A DNA stretch of 64,000 nt from the NCBI RefSeq assembly GCF_009806575.1, contig NZ_CP047095.1, positions 1,220,001 through 1,284,000 on the forward strand, written 5' to 3'. Positions within the stretch are counted from its first letter, which is position 1, and each line of letters begins with the position of its first letter. The notes under the pieces are model-generated. The model was not told the DNA's origin. It saw nothing but the letters and a program-made list of their open reading frames with translations, and ran no database searches. The stretch comes from Rossellomorea marisflavi. Lineage in GTDB: Bacteria; Bacillota; Bacilli; Bacillales; Bacillaceae_B. Shown here piece after piece: positions 44,074-53,068 of this stretch. Made by a program: the position numbers and the translations under genes.

Positions 44074-44547
44074 ATGATTTCTATTTTAGTCGCCGAAGTG
44101 GATGAAGCATACTTGAGAACCATCTGCACCCTTCTGGAACTGGAAGAAGATGCAGTGGTGATCGGGCAGGCAGACTCCCTTGAATCGGCAGGGAGCATCC
44201 TGGAGAAAGACCGACCCGACATTTTCATTGCCGACATCAGCTGGTTATATGCACGGGACTTCATTAAAGATGTAGCGTCCAAGGGCATCAAGATGATCAT
44301 CCTGTCCACGTTTGCCGATCGGGGGAACGTGCGGATGGTGATGGAGTCCGGTGCTCATGGCTACCTGATCAAGGACAGCACGGGAGATGAATTGATCGGA
44401 GCGATCCGTACCGTCATGACGGGAGAACACGTGTATTCTCCCAAGCTCGAAGAACCGGGTGAGGAGTCTAGCGTGCACTCCCTCCCGGTCAGGAAGGTCG
44501 GTCCCATCGCTTCTATCGTGAACAGATTCAAATCTTCTGCTGTTTGA
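44074..44547 (+). CDS. Truncated DesR-like response regulator: receiver domain without DNA-binding domain
   Basis: 157 residues. The receiver matches DesR over residues 1-125, with E8, phospho-acceptor D54 (FIADISW), T79 and K100 (GYLIKDS). The second acidic residue is changed: AEVDE has Val9 where AED is expected. The 70-residue LuxR-type HTH of DesR is absent; the last 30 residues (EPGEESSVHSLPVRKVGPIA) resemble no HTH. A strong terminator follows at once, so it is a clean single-domain protein and not a sequencing break. It may act as a phosphate sink or protein-protein modulator. A full DesR would have to be encoded elsewhere. Confidence 0.7.
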   Translation: MISILVAEVDEAYLRTICTLLELEEDAVVIGQADSLESAGSILEKDRPDIFIADISWLYARDFIKDVASKGIKMIILSTFADRGNVRMVMESGAHGYLIKDSTGDELIGAIRTVMTGEHVYSPKLEEPGEESSVHSLPVRKVGPIASIVNRFKSSAV

Positions 44548-44576
44548 GCCTCCCCTTGGGAGGTTTTTTCTTTTTC
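44546..44576 (+). terminator. Terminator of des and its receiver gene
   Basis: GCCTCCC / GGGAGGT stem with short loop followed by T6; directly after the receiver-gene stop. Confidence 0.75.
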
Positions 44577-44647
44577 TGTAACATGTTCATCAGGTCGGGT
44601 TTCGGGTAAAATGGAAGGGTCCGGGCTTTTGTAAGGAGGAATGCAGA

Positions 44648-45634
44648 GTGCCAACGATCAAAGAAGTAGCGAAGATGGCTGAGGTCTCAAGTGCCACGGT
44701 CTCACGCTTTTTAAATAATTCAGGTTATGTGGGGGAAGAGGCAAGGAAAAGGATTCTGAAAGTGATTGAGGAGACAGGCTATGTCCCGAGTGAAAATGCA
44801 AAGTCCCTCAGAACGAAACAAACGAAAGTCATCGGTGTCATCCTGCCGAAAATCAGCACGGAAACGTCGAGCCGACTTGTCCGCGGGCTGGATGAAGTCC
44901 TGGCAAAAGAGGGATATCAGATCCTGCTTGCCAACTCGGGCTTGAGTGCGGAAAAAGAAATTGAACACCTGAGGCTTCTAAAGAGCCGCGATGTGGATGG
45001 AATCATCCTCTCAGCCACCACAAACGGAGCCAACCTGAAGTCTGAAATCCAGCGTCTGGATATACCGGTGGTTGTGGTGGGGCAAGAGGTAGACGGTACG
45101 CCGAATGTAATCTTTGACGAATATCAGGCTGCTAAGGACATGGTGAAACACCTGATCGACCACGGTCATGAACGCATCGGATTCATCGGGGTTTCAGAAG
45201 AAGACCCGGCTGTCGGTGTGTTGAGGAAAAAAGGATACCTCCAAGCGATGCAGGAAAAGAATCTTCCGATAGAGGAAAGTTGGATCGAGAAGGGGATCTT
45301 TGATGTGGAATCCGGAGCGGTGGCCATGGAGCGGATGATGGAGGCTGCCATACCTCCGACTGCCGTTTTTGCCGTGACCGATCGCCTGGCCATCGGCGCC
45401 ATGAATTACGTAAAGTCAAAAGGATTAAGGATTCCTGAAGATATGGCTTTTGCTGGAATCGGTGCTTCGGAGCTGTCCAGGTACATCACGCCTTCCCTCA
45501 CCACGATGGACTATCAGAACAAGGAGTCCGGCAGGGTTGCAGCTGGGTTGATCCTGGAAGCGATCAAGGGCGGAATAACTTCTCCAGAAAAGAGACTGAT
45601 AAATGTTCGACTTCTTAAAGGTGATAGTGTATAA
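44648..45634 (+). CDS. LacI-family repressor of the sucrose regulon
   Basis: 328 residues. N-terminal helix-turn-helix TIKEVAKMAEVSSATVSRFL and a periplasmic-binding-like effector domain. GTG start 44648 after TAAGGAGGA. It sits directly before sucrose PTS and hydrolase genes, separated by a region with three copies of a 16-bp operator, so it likely represses them and responds to a sucrose-derived ligand. Function as the sucrose repressor is by context. Confidence 0.85.
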   Translation: MPTIKEVAKMAEVSSATVSRFLNNSGYVGEEARKRILKVIEETGYVPSENAKSLRTKQTKVIGVILPKISTETSSRLVRGLDEVLAKEGYQILLANSGLSAEKEIEHLRLLKSRDVDGIILSATTNGANLKSEIQRLDIPVVVVGQEVDGTPNVIFDEYQAAKDMVKHLIDHGHERIGFIGVSEEDPAVGVLRKKGYLQAMQEKNLPIEESWIEKGIFDVESGAVAMERMMEAAIPPTAVFAVTDRLAIGAMNYVKSKGLRIPEDMAFAGIGASELSRYITPSLTTMDYQNKESGRVAAGLILEAIKGGITSPEKRLINVRLLKGDSV

Positions 45635-45666
45635 TCCGAATTAAGTAATCGGTTTCATTCAAATGA

Positions 45667-45770
45667 TGTGGAATCGATTACATCATTTTTATGATTTTGT
45701 GTAATCGATTCCACATTTGGTCTCATAGATTAAGTGTTTTTATTTTCGATATTGTGTAATCGATTCCACA
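45667..45770. promoter_or_regulatory. Three LacI-type operators upstream of the sucrose genes
   Basis: TGTGGAATCGATTACA (45667-45682) and its reverse complement TGTAATCGATTCCACA at 45700-45715 and 45755-45770. Centres are 33 and 55 bases apart. The core AATCGATT is the palindromic LacI-family pattern; the last site ends 25 bases before the start codon. Looping between sites is possible. The promoter itself is not clear. Confidence 0.75.
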
Positions 45771-45795
45771 GATGAACATGGAGGGGAGAATGACT

Positions 45796-47199
45796 ATGTC
45801 AGAGAATCGGAAGATTGCAGAAGAAATCGTCAAAGCTGTCGGCGGGGATGAAAACATCCTTTCTGTAGCCCACTGTGCCACGCGACTGCGCATCATGGTC
45901 AAAGACAAGGATGCGATTGACCAGGAAGCGGTGGAAGCAACGGATAAAGTGAAGGGGGCCTTTTTCAATTCAGGTCAATACCAGGTGATCTTCGGTACGG
46001 GTACGGTGAACAGGATCTATGAAGAAGTCATGAACCTTGGCTTGAAAGGGGCCACGAAGTCTGAGCAGTCCTCTGAAGTCGCGAAAAGCGGAAGTGCCTT
46101 CCAGCGTGCGATCAGGACATTCGGGGACGTTTTCGTTCCGATCATCCCGGCCCTTGTGGCTACAGGACTATTCATGGGATTACGAGGTCTTGTTCTTCAG
46201 GAACAGATCCTTGCCCTATTCGGTATGACTCCGGATGATATTTCTCAAAACTTCATCTTATTCACTGAAATCCTGACTGATACTGCCTTCATCTTCCTGC
46301 CGGCCCTCGTGGCATGGTCCACATTCCGGGTATTTGGAGGATCGCCGATCGTCGGGCTGGTACTCGGCCTCATGCTTGTAAGTCCGTCGCTGCCGAACGC
46401 ATGGGGAGTAGCAGGCGGGGATGTCGATCCCATCGAGTTCTTCGGATTCATCCCGGTCGTAGGCTACCAAGGCTCCGTCCTTCCTGCCTTCATAGCGGGG
46501 ATACTCGGTGCGAAGCTTGAGAAACAGATACGAAGACGGGTCCCGGAAGCATTGGATCTGATCATTACACCATTCCTTACGTTACTGGTCATGATCACCC
46601 TCGCCCTTTTCATTATCGGGCCGATCTTTCACAGTCTGGAAAATGTCATTCTTGACGGGACGATTGCGGTCCTTGAATGGCCACTTGGAATCAGTGGGTT
46701 GATCATTGGTGCCCTCAATCAGCTTATAGTCGTCACAGGGGTCCACCACATCTTCAATATGCTAGAAATCCAGCTTCTTGCAAACCTTGGAAGCAATCCG
46801 TACAATGCCATCATCACCTGTTCTGTAGCTGCCCAGGGGGGTGCTGCCCTTGCTGTCGGTTTGAAAACCAAATCCAAGAAGCTTAAAGCACTTGCACTTC
46901 CATCGTCATTCTCTGCATTCCTAGGGATTACCGAACCCGCCATCTTCGGGGTGAACCTGAGATATGGGAAACCCTTCATCATGGGTCTTGTCGGAGGTGG
47001 AGTAGGAGGATTCGTCGCATCCCTCGTCGGTCTGAAGGGAACAGGCATGGCCATCACGGTCATCCCGGGTACCCTTCTATACTTGAACGGCCAGATCCTG
47101 TTATATATCTTGGTGAATGTCATTGCGATCGGGGTTGCATTTGCACTTACGTGGATGTTCGGCTATTCGGATAAACTGAAAAACGACGTTGAGAAATAA
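45796..47199 (+). CDS. sacP: Sucrose-specific PTS EIIBC component
   Basis: 467 residues: EIIB with phospho-acceptor Cys in VAHCATRLRI (about residue 26), then an EIIC domain of about 10 helices. It takes up sucrose and phosphorylates it to sucrose-6-phosphate, working with an EIIA elsewhere. ATG 45796 is chosen on spacing from GGAGGGGAG. Co-transcribed with the hydrolase 21 bases downstream. No EIIA domain is fused at its C-terminus. Confidence 0.92.
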   Translation: MSENRKIAEEIVKAVGGDENILSVAHCATRLRIMVKDKDAIDQEAVEATDKVKGAFFNSGQYQVIFGTGTVNRIYEEVMNLGLKGATKSEQSSEVAKSGSAFQRAIRTFGDVFVPIIPALVATGLFMGLRGLVLQEQILALFGMTPDDISQNFILFTEILTDTAFIFLPALVAWSTFRVFGGSPIVGLVLGLMLVSPSLPNAWGVAGGDVDPIEFFGFIPVVGYQGSVLPAFIAGILGAKLEKQIRRRVPEALDLIITPFLTLLVMITLALFIIGPIFHSLENVILDGTIAVLEWPLGISGLIIGALNQLIVVTGVHHIFNMLEIQLLANLGSNPYNAIITCSVAAQGGAALAVGLKTKSKKLKALALPSSFSAFLGITEPAIFGVNLRYGKPFIMGLVGGGVGGFVASLVGLKGTGMAITVIPGTLLYLNGQILLYILVNVIAIGVAFALTWMFGYSDKLKNDVEK

Positions 47200-47220
47200 T
47201 GACAGCAAGGAGCTTTGCAT

Positions 47221-48684
47221 ATGAATGAAAATGAAAAGAGACTGCTCACAGCTGTAGAAGAAAGAATACAGTCATTTCAACAGAAGGCAGAGGCTGATCC
47301 GTACCGCTTAACCTATCATCTCATGCCGACCATCGGACTGCTGAATGACCCGAATGGATTGTCCTTTTTCAATGGGCGTTATCACTTCTTCTATCAGTGG
47401 AATCCCCTTGAAGAAAGTCACGGAGCGAAATTTTGGGGGCACTATTCCTCAGAGGACCTTACTGCATGGAGACATGAACCAATCGCCCTCGTACCGAGTG
47501 AATGGTACGAGAGGAATGGCTGCTACTCTGGTTCGGCAGTCGTTTCGGATGATCATCTGTACTTGTTCTATACAGGAAACGTGAAGAACGATTCAGGAGA
47601 AAGGGAAACGTATCAATGTCTCGCCGTCTCGGAAGACGGGGTGCATTTTGAGAAAAAAGGTCCGATCATCACCCTGCCTGAAGGCTTCACCGCCCATTTC
47701 AGGGATCCGAAGGTATGGAAGAGGGGAGCCACCTGGCATATGGTAATCGGCGCACAGACGTTGGAAGGGTGCGGAGCGGTCGTCTTGTATACATCAGACG
47801 ATCTTTATCACTGGACTTATAGGGGGATCATCGCAGGTGCTGGAAGGAGCGGTCTGGGTGATTTTGGATATATGTGGGAATGCCCTGACCTGTTGGAGTT
47901 TGAAGAAGGAGATGTCTTATTGATCTCTCCTCAAGGGATCGAACCTGAGGAAGATCGGTATCAGAATCTCTTTCAATCCGGCTATATGATGGGTTCGCTG
48001 GATGTTGACTCATCCCGATTCTCACATGGCGATTTTTCAGAGCTTGATAAGGGCTTTGACTTCTATGCTCCCCAGACGATGACAGACGAAGCGGGGAGGC
48101 GGATCCTGGTGGCCTGGATGGGGATGACGGACTCTCAGGAGCCATATCATCCCACCCTTGATTACCGCTGGATCCACGCGTTAACCATTCCAAGGGAACT
48201 GGAACTCAAGGACGGCGTGTTACTCCAACGACCGGTCAAGGAACTGAAAAAGCTAAGGGCAGGTGCATTCAACGTCCGCTCAAAAAAACTCCTTGCCGGT
48301 GAAAGGTGGGACTTTGACGGGATGGGAGTTGAGAGCAAGGAGCTCATCCTAAATGTTCTGGAGGCAGGCTCTTTCTCTATTCGCATCAGGAATGAAGCTG
48401 AGATCCACTATGATTGCCAGAAAGGCAGGGTTACCTTGACTCGGCATCGCCTCGATGACGGGTCTGTAGAGAGAAGGAGGGTGGACGTGAGTCACGTCCA
48501 TCAACTTCATCTCTTCCTGGACCACTCTTCCCTGGAACTGTTCTTGAACGACGGGGAGCATGTGTTCACCGCGCGCTATTTTCCCGATGTGTCGGACGAC
48601 TCCATTGTCCTTCTTCCGAAACAAAACGTCATGTTTTCAGTGGAGGCGTATTCCTTAACATCGACTTTGAACGTCCATTCCTGA
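47221..48684 (+). CDS. sacA: Sucrose-6-phosphate hydrolase (GH32)
   Basis: 487 residues. The GH32 catalytic motifs are LLNDPNGLSFF (nucleophile Asp), FRDPKV (transition-state Asp) and WECPDLLEF (acid/base Glu). A C-terminal beta-sandwich of about 130 residues follows. Cytoplasmic; it splits sucrose-6-phosphate into glucose-6-phosphate and fructose. Start ATG 47221 after AAGGAGC. Ends at a terminator. Confidence 0.93.
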   Translation: MNENEKRLLTAVEERIQSFQQKAEADPYRLTYHLMPTIGLLNDPNGLSFFNGRYHFFYQWNPLEESHGAKFWGHYSSEDLTAWRHEPIALVPSEWYERNGCYSGSAVVSDDHLYLFYTGNVKNDSGERETYQCLAVSEDGVHFEKKGPIITLPEGFTAHFRDPKVWKRGATWHMVIGAQTLEGCGAVVLYTSDDLYHWTYRGIIAGAGRSGLGDFGYMWECPDLLEFEEGDVLLISPQGIEPEEDRYQNLFQSGYMMGSLDVDSSRFSHGDFSELDKGFDFYAPQTMTDEAGRRILVAWMGMTDSQEPYHPTLDYRWIHALTIPRELELKDGVLLQRPVKELKKLRAGAFNVRSKKLLAGERWDFDGMGVESKELILNVLEAGSFSIRIRNEAEIHYDCQKGRVTLTRHRLDDGSVERRRVDVSHVHQLHLFLDHSSLELFLNDGEHVFTARYFPDVSDDSIVLLPKQNVMFSVEAYSLTSTLNVHS

Positions 48685-48704
48685 TAAAAGGTGGACGTTT
48701 TTTT
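48670..48704 (+). terminator. Terminator of the sucrose operon
   Basis: AACGTCCA / TGGACGTT stem followed by T7; the 5' arm overlaps the last sacA codons. Confidence 0.75.
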
Positions 48705-48754
48705 GTGTAGGAAAAGGTTTGGTGAGCGGGAATATGGGGTAAAGGACATTTCGG

Positions 48755-48792
48755 GAAAAAGAAAGACCGTACCAGTGGATCGGCACGGTCTG
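48755..48792 (-). terminator. Terminator of the pit operon
   Basis: Minus strand AGACCGTGCC / GGTACGGTCT arms followed by T-rich TTTCTTTTT. Confidence 0.7.
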
Positions 48793-48807
48793 CATTGCTT
48801 TGCTTTC

Positions 48808-49806
48808 TTACAAGAAAAGGTCGATTACATAATAGATCAGGGCTGCCAGCGTAGCAGAAATCGGAAGGGTAATGACCCAGGTGATGAGCATGCGCTGTGC
48901 TGTTCCCCATTTGACTCCTCTCAATCGGTGGGCAGAACCGACACCAAGGATAGAGGAGGAAATGACGTGTGTCGTGCTGACAGGAAGGTGGATCGCTGTC
49001 GCACCGAAGATGACGGCCGCACCTGTAAGGTCCGCTGCCACTCCATTGACCGGGCGGATCTTCATGATTCCTGCACCGACCGTTTTGATGATCTTCCATC
49101 CACCGATGGAAGTCCCGAGCCCCATGGCCGTTGCACAGGCAAGCTGTACCCACGTCTGGATGTCGTCGGAGGTTTGATAGTTATTGACAATCAAGGCCAT
49201 GGTGATGATCCCCATCGCCTTTTGCGCATCATTGGTACCGTGCGTAAACGATTGGAGGGCAGCCGTAGCGATCTGGATGCTTCGGAAGTTCCGGTTCGTC
49301 TTGGCGAGGTTCCGGTTTTTAAATACAACCTTGAAGATGCTGTAGATGATGAAACCGACCACGAAAGCAAGGATTGGCGATAGAATAAGCGCTTCGACGA
49401 TTTTGATGAAGCCTGTATAATTCAGTGATGATAATCCGGCTGCAGCAATCGCTGCACCTGCGATTGAACCGATCAGGGCATGTGAGGAGCTGCTCGGGAT
49501 TCCGAAATACCATGTCACAAGGTTCCAGATGATGGCGGCAATCAAAGCCGCCAGGATGACAATCGTCCCGTTTTCAAGTGCAAAGGGGTCGACGATATCC
49601 TTTGTGATCGTTTTGGCCACACCGGTGAAGGTCATGGCCCCGATGAAGTTCATGCTTGCCGCCAGGATGATGGCGTGTCTTGGCTTCAATGCCTTGGTCG
49701 ATACGGAAGTAGCAATCGCATTCGCTGTGTCATGGAATCCATTGATGAAATCGAATGCAAGGGCAAAGAAGACGATCAAGACGGTCAGAATTAATACTGT
49801 ATCCAT
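48808..49806 (-). CDS. pit: Low-affinity inorganic phosphate transporter Pit
   Basis: 332 residues, about 10 helices, duplicated PHO4 pattern: INGFHDTANAIATSVSTKAL at the start and FTHGTNDAQKAMGIITMALI in the second half. It imports metal-phosphate complexes driven by the proton gradient. It follows a PhoU-like DUF47 gene by 15 bases, the B. subtilis ykaA-pit order, and is co-transcribed with it. Confidence 0.93.
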   Translation of the reverse strand: MDTVLILTVLIVFFALAFDFINGFHDTANAIATSVSTKALKPRHAIILAASMNFIGAMTFTGVAKTITKDIVDPFALENGTIVILAALIAAIIWNLVTWYFGIPSSSSHALIGSIAGAAIAAAGLSSLNYTGFIKIVEALILSPILAFVVGFIIYSIFKVVFKNRNLAKTNRNFRSIQIATAALQSFTHGTNDAQKAMGIITMALIVNNYQTSDDIQTWVQLACATAMGLGTSIGGWKIIKTVGAGIMKIRPVNGVAADLTGAAVIFGATAIHLPVSTTHVISSSILGVGSAHRLRGVKWGTAQRMLITWVITLPISATLAALIYYVIDLFL

Positions 49807-49821
49807 ATTGAACTAAGCTCC

Positions 49822-50439
49822 TTACGCATTTTTCATGATAATGGTTTCGAATGTGTTTGCTACGTTCTGACAATAATCCGCTACAAGTTCAAGTTCTTCG
49901 TATATTTCTTTGTATTGAATGATACGGATCGGGTCTTTCTCTGTATTGAATAGATGTTTGATAGACTGACGAAGGATTCCGTCACATTTAGATTCAAGGT
50001 CTTTGATTTTGATTGCAGATTCACGCACCTTGATCCATTTCTTTGTGGAAAGGAGCTCAACGGCTTCTTCAATTTCATTTGAACATTGACGGATGGCTTC
50101 CACGAACTGCAGCATGAACTCATCTGCCTTCGTAATCGAGTACATTTCAAACATGGCCGCAGTATGCTCGAGACCGTCCAATACATCATCCATGCTCATG
50201 GACAGGGCAAGGATGTCTTCCCGTTCGATCGGTGTGATGAACACTTTGTTCAAGTCGAGGATGACTTCGTGCACATAGTTATCGCCTTTTGTTTCATAAT
50301 CCTTCATGGTTGTAGAGAATTCTTTCAGGTCACTGACATTGTTCAATTTATAATCAGCGAAATAATGAGCACTCTCTTTCAGATTTTCTGCGATGTTGCT
50401 CAAAATCGTACCGAATTTATCCTTCTTTTTGAAAACCAT
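49822..50439 (-). CDS. ykaA: DUF47 (PhoU-like) phosphate transport regulator YkaA
   Basis: 205 residues, all helical with PhoU-like bundles (ALSMSMDDVLDGLEHTAAMF; KIKDLESKCDGILRQSIKHL). DUF47 proteins bind near Pit and are thought to gate or regulate phosphate uptake. ATG 50439 lies after TTGGAGGTTTGAAAATAT. First gene of the ykaA-pit operon. Confidence 0.92.
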   Translation of the reverse strand: MVFKKKDKFGTILSNIAENLKESAHYFADYKLNNVSDLKEFSTTMKDYETKGDNYVHEVILDLNKVFITPIEREDILALSMSMDDVLDGLEHTAAMFEMYSITKADEFMLQFVEAIRQCSNEIEEAVELLSTKKWIKVRESAIKIKDLESKCDGILRQSIKHLFNTEKDPIRIIQYKEIYEELELVADYCQNVANTFETIIMKNA

Positions 50440-50613
50440 ATATTTTCAAACCTCCAACATTTCGAATATGGAATTAATAAACCTTCATAATGATATCGCA
50501 AATTGTCGAAAATATGTAGAATTTTGATCGAAAATTTACATTAACTTAACATAAGAACGGTTTCTTTTTTAATAGTATCTTCGAACACAGGTATTTCATC
50601 CTGGTTCACCAAT

Positions 50614-50646
50614 GAAAAAAAGGCCGATTTTCCTAGGACCGGCCCC
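50614..50646 (-). terminator. Terminator of tatA
   Basis: Minus strand GGGGCCG / CGGCC-type arms followed by T7. Confidence 0.65.
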
Positions 50647-50653
50647 GTCATCT

Positions 50654-50821
50654 TCATTTCTTTTCTTCTGTTTTCTCATCCTCCATGATCCCCTGGGTCG
50701 CCTTCTTGAATTCCCTCAGTGTGACCCCGACGGCTTTCCCGAGTTCAGGAAGCTTGCTGGGACCAAAAAACAATAAAGCCACAAATACAATCAATGCAAT
50801 TTCTCCAAATCCAAGATTCAT
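50654..50821 (-). CDS. tatA: TatA: twin-arginine translocase subunit
   Basis: 55 residues: one N-terminal helix (FGEIALIVFVALLFFGPSKL), the conserved FGPSKLPELGKAVG hinge, then an amphipathic helix and acidic-basic tail. It forms the pore of the Tat system. No tatC is adjacent, as for some Bacillus tatA copies. Start ATG 50821 is used because GAAAGAGG lies ahead of it; the upstream ATG (50842) has no better signal. Confidence 0.9.
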   Translation of the reverse strand: MNLGFGEIALIVFVALLFFGPSKLPELGKAVGVTLREFKKATQGIMEDEKTEEKK

Positions 50822-51124
50822 ACTCAGACCTCTTTCCTTCATGTAAATGAGTGGCGTTGCTTCTTATATCGTACTTCTTTTTTTGTGGAAATCAAGTGGG
50901 GCTCTGCTTTTTTCTGTGAATTATATAGGTAATTGGAATAATATTCTGAATATGGGGTATGAGGATATTAGTTCCTTGATAGAAACTAGCAAAAAAGTAA
51001 TAGGAAGAAAACAAAAAACAATCCGAATTTCCTATATAAGACAAAAATGGTTTTTGTAATAATGAGGAAGGAAAATAGTAGGAACAAGAATATGTACATA
51101 AAATGCCAAGGGAGGAGTGTCATC
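50822..51124. other. 303-base gap between tatA and the LXG locus
   Basis: AT-rich DNA upstream of both tatA and the toxin operon, so it must hold both promoters. I see no convincing -35/-10 pair. A short TATATAAG lies at 51033-51040 without a matching -35. No coding region is supported. Confidence 0.4.
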
Positions 51125-51394
51125 ATGGAGATCAAAGTAGAATATTCAAGTGTGGAGTCCCAAATATCGAATGTAAAGGGATCACTTCAGGGCCTGAAGG
51201 CGAAAAGCGAGGGGTCCATTGAAGGGAACGTCCTCGATACAGCCGATAAGCTGAATGAACTGGCCTCAAAGCTCGACACCATTCTCGCTTCCTATAAAAG
51301 TGTGTTGGAAAAAAACCTTGAAAGCACAAGGCAAGCCGTGGAATCCATGCGGGAAGCCGATGCCACCATCGCCGGCGGAATGCAACGCAAATAA
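51125..51394 (+). CDS. WXG100-superfamily partner of an LXG toxin (DUF5344/SACOL2603-like)
   Basis: 89 residues, helical hairpin-like, without a signal peptide. Heptad-rich text such as QISNVKGSLQGLKAK and LASYKSVLEKNLESTRQAVE fits the small alpha-helical proteins next to LXG toxins in Bacillus and Staphylococcus. They are thought to escort or present the toxin to the type VII secretion machine. GGGAGGAGTG precedes ATG 51125. It is 23 bases before the toxin gene, hence one operon. No classical W-x-G motif is seen. Confidence 0.75.
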   Translation: MEIKVEYSSVESQISNVKGSLQGLKAKSEGSIEGNVLDTADKLNELASKLDTILASYKSVLEKNLESTRQAVESMREADATIAGGMQRK

Positions 51395-51417
51395 CCAATG
51401 AATGTGAGAGATGAGAG

Positions 51418-53031
51418 ATGAAAACATTAAAAGTCCAATCACTTCAGGAAGGGATTTCCCGAAGCAAGTCCATGCTCGATACCCTTGATGGAGAAATCCA
51501 ATCTCTTAAACAATCGATTACCGCCTTTTCTGGAATGGAAGAGGCACTGAAAGGAAAGGGCGGGAGCGCCATCCGATCTTTTTATGACGAATGCCACGTG
51601 CCCCTTCTTGATTTTATTGTGAAATTCAGCAGTGAATACAAGTCCACCCTCGAAAAGATCAAAAGCGAACTAAGCACCCTCGAACCAAGCTCAGACGGCT
51701 ACATCCATCAACCCTTTCTCGACCAGGAACTCGAACAGAGCTTAGACCGCATCAAGCAGCATACGGAAAGCCTCGTTGCAGATGCCAATAGTACCATCAG
51801 CTCCATTTCTGATATCGTCTCCATCTCCAGCATCCAGGATTCTTCCTTCATCCAAGGCGTCCAAAGCGCCAAAACGGAATTGACTGAAACCGTCGACAAA
51901 CTGACTGAGTTCGACTCCAGCCAGTCAAAGGCACTCTCCACTGCTGAAGAAGACCTCGTCATGATGGAGAATTGGATCTCTGATATCGAGGGGTTGATGC
52001 AAGATGGGAAGGTAAACGTGAATTTCCCCACCACCGTTTGGAAGGAATATGCCGAACTGAACCCTTTAACGAATAAATTGAATGGGACGACTCCTAAGAT
52101 AGAAGAACTCGAAATCAAAGATGATAAGGATAAAACCGGTGATGTAAGCGGGGGTGCTAGTTCCTTCCTACTCACAGCGAAAAAGAACCTGGATCAGTTC
52201 GATCAGTTGAAGTCCAGGGGAACCCTGTCGTTCACAAGCTTGAGGACCTTCTATGCCGCGAGAAAAAATGGTCTCAAGACGTATAAGGTATGGGATCCTA
52301 AGAAAGGTCAATACGGCTACCGCATCACCGCGACACCGGATGCCCTTCGGAAGCTGGGGGTAGAACCGGACTCACGTGCGTTTAAAGAATTGATGCATGG
52401 TGTGCCTAAGGGCGGTAAGAAGCTTTCTCCTAAGCATAAGGAAATTGCTAAAAACAATACGGTCACCCTTAAATACGCGACTCAAAAGAAAGGCCAGACA
52501 GGCTGGTCACCGGTTGGTGAGAAAGTACTCGAGAAAAATCCGCACCTGAAGAATTGGAACAACAATGAACTGTCTGCCAAAGATAAATTCAAGACCATCG
52601 GTAAAGCAACGGCAAAAGGTGTCAAGGACTCATATAAGGATATCGTCGACATCAAAGGCATTGCGAAGCCCCTTCAAGAGAGCGGACCTGTCAAAGGCGT
52701 ATTGAAAAGCAGCCTGAAAGGCCTTGCGCCGATCTCAGCAGGCCTTTCATTCTACGAGAATCACACAAATGCCAAAGCTGACGGATTGACCGGTGCAGAA
52801 GCAACGAAGCGCGCAACAGTGGATACGGCCATTGACGTCGGGGTTTCAAGCGGTGTACAGACGGCCTTCACTGCAGCAGGTACGGCCCTTATCCCTATCC
52901 CAGGTGTCGGTACCCTCGTCGGGATGGGCGCAGGAATCGCCGTGAATACACTCCTGAACCATAAGTTTGGTAAAGGTAAGGACGGTAAAGGTAAATCCGC
53001 TATGGACGTAGTGAAAGGCTGGTTCAGATAG
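51418..53031 (+). CDS. LXG-domain polymorphic toxin with glycine-rich, probably membrane-inserting C-terminus
   Basis: 537 residues. Residues 1-210 are an LXG targeting domain: KTLKVQSLQEGISRSKSMLD, the L-K-G segment ALKGKGGSAIRSFYDECH, and long helices. A variable middle follows. The C-terminal part (about 460-520) contains hydrophobic glycine/alanine-rich helices (VSSGVQTAFTAAGTALIPIP, GVGTLVGMGAGIAVNTLLNH) of glycine-zipper type, followed by a lysine-rich end. No nuclease, NADase or deaminase motif is seen. This fits membrane-permeabilising LXG toxins (TspA or TelE style) secreted by the T7SS. The first membrane paralogue follows 37 bases on and is the likely immunity gene. RBS weak. Confidence 0.82.
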   Translation: MKTLKVQSLQEGISRSKSMLDTLDGEIQSLKQSITAFSGMEEALKGKGGSAIRSFYDECHVPLLDFIVKFSSEYKSTLEKIKSELSTLEPSSDGYIHQPFLDQELEQSLDRIKQHTESLVADANSTISSISDIVSISSIQDSSFIQGVQSAKTELTETVDKLTEFDSSQSKALSTAEEDLVMMENWISDIEGLMQDGKVNVNFPTTVWKEYAELNPLTNKLNGTTPKIEELEIKDDKDKTGDVSGGASSFLLTAKKNLDQFDQLKSRGTLSFTSLRTFYAARKNGLKTYKVWDPKKGQYGYRITATPDALRKLGVEPDSRAFKELMHGVPKGGKKLSPKHKEIAKNNTVTLKYATQKKGQTGWSPVGEKVLEKNPHLKNWNNNELSAKDKFKTIGKATAKGVKDSYKDIVDIKGIAKPLQESGPVKGVLKSSLKGLAPISAGLSFYENHTNAKADGLTGAEATKRATVDTAIDVGVSSGVQTAFTAAGTALIPIPGVGTLVGMGAGIAVNTLLNHKFGKGKDGKGKSAMDVVKGWFR

Positions 53032-53068
53032 CCTGCATGACGTTTAGAACAAAAGGAGCGTACCGCTT

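Noticed and set aside
50847..51059. 70-codon + strand open frame upstream of the LXG locus
   Set aside because: Random-looking sequence overlapping the promoter region; no ribosome site.
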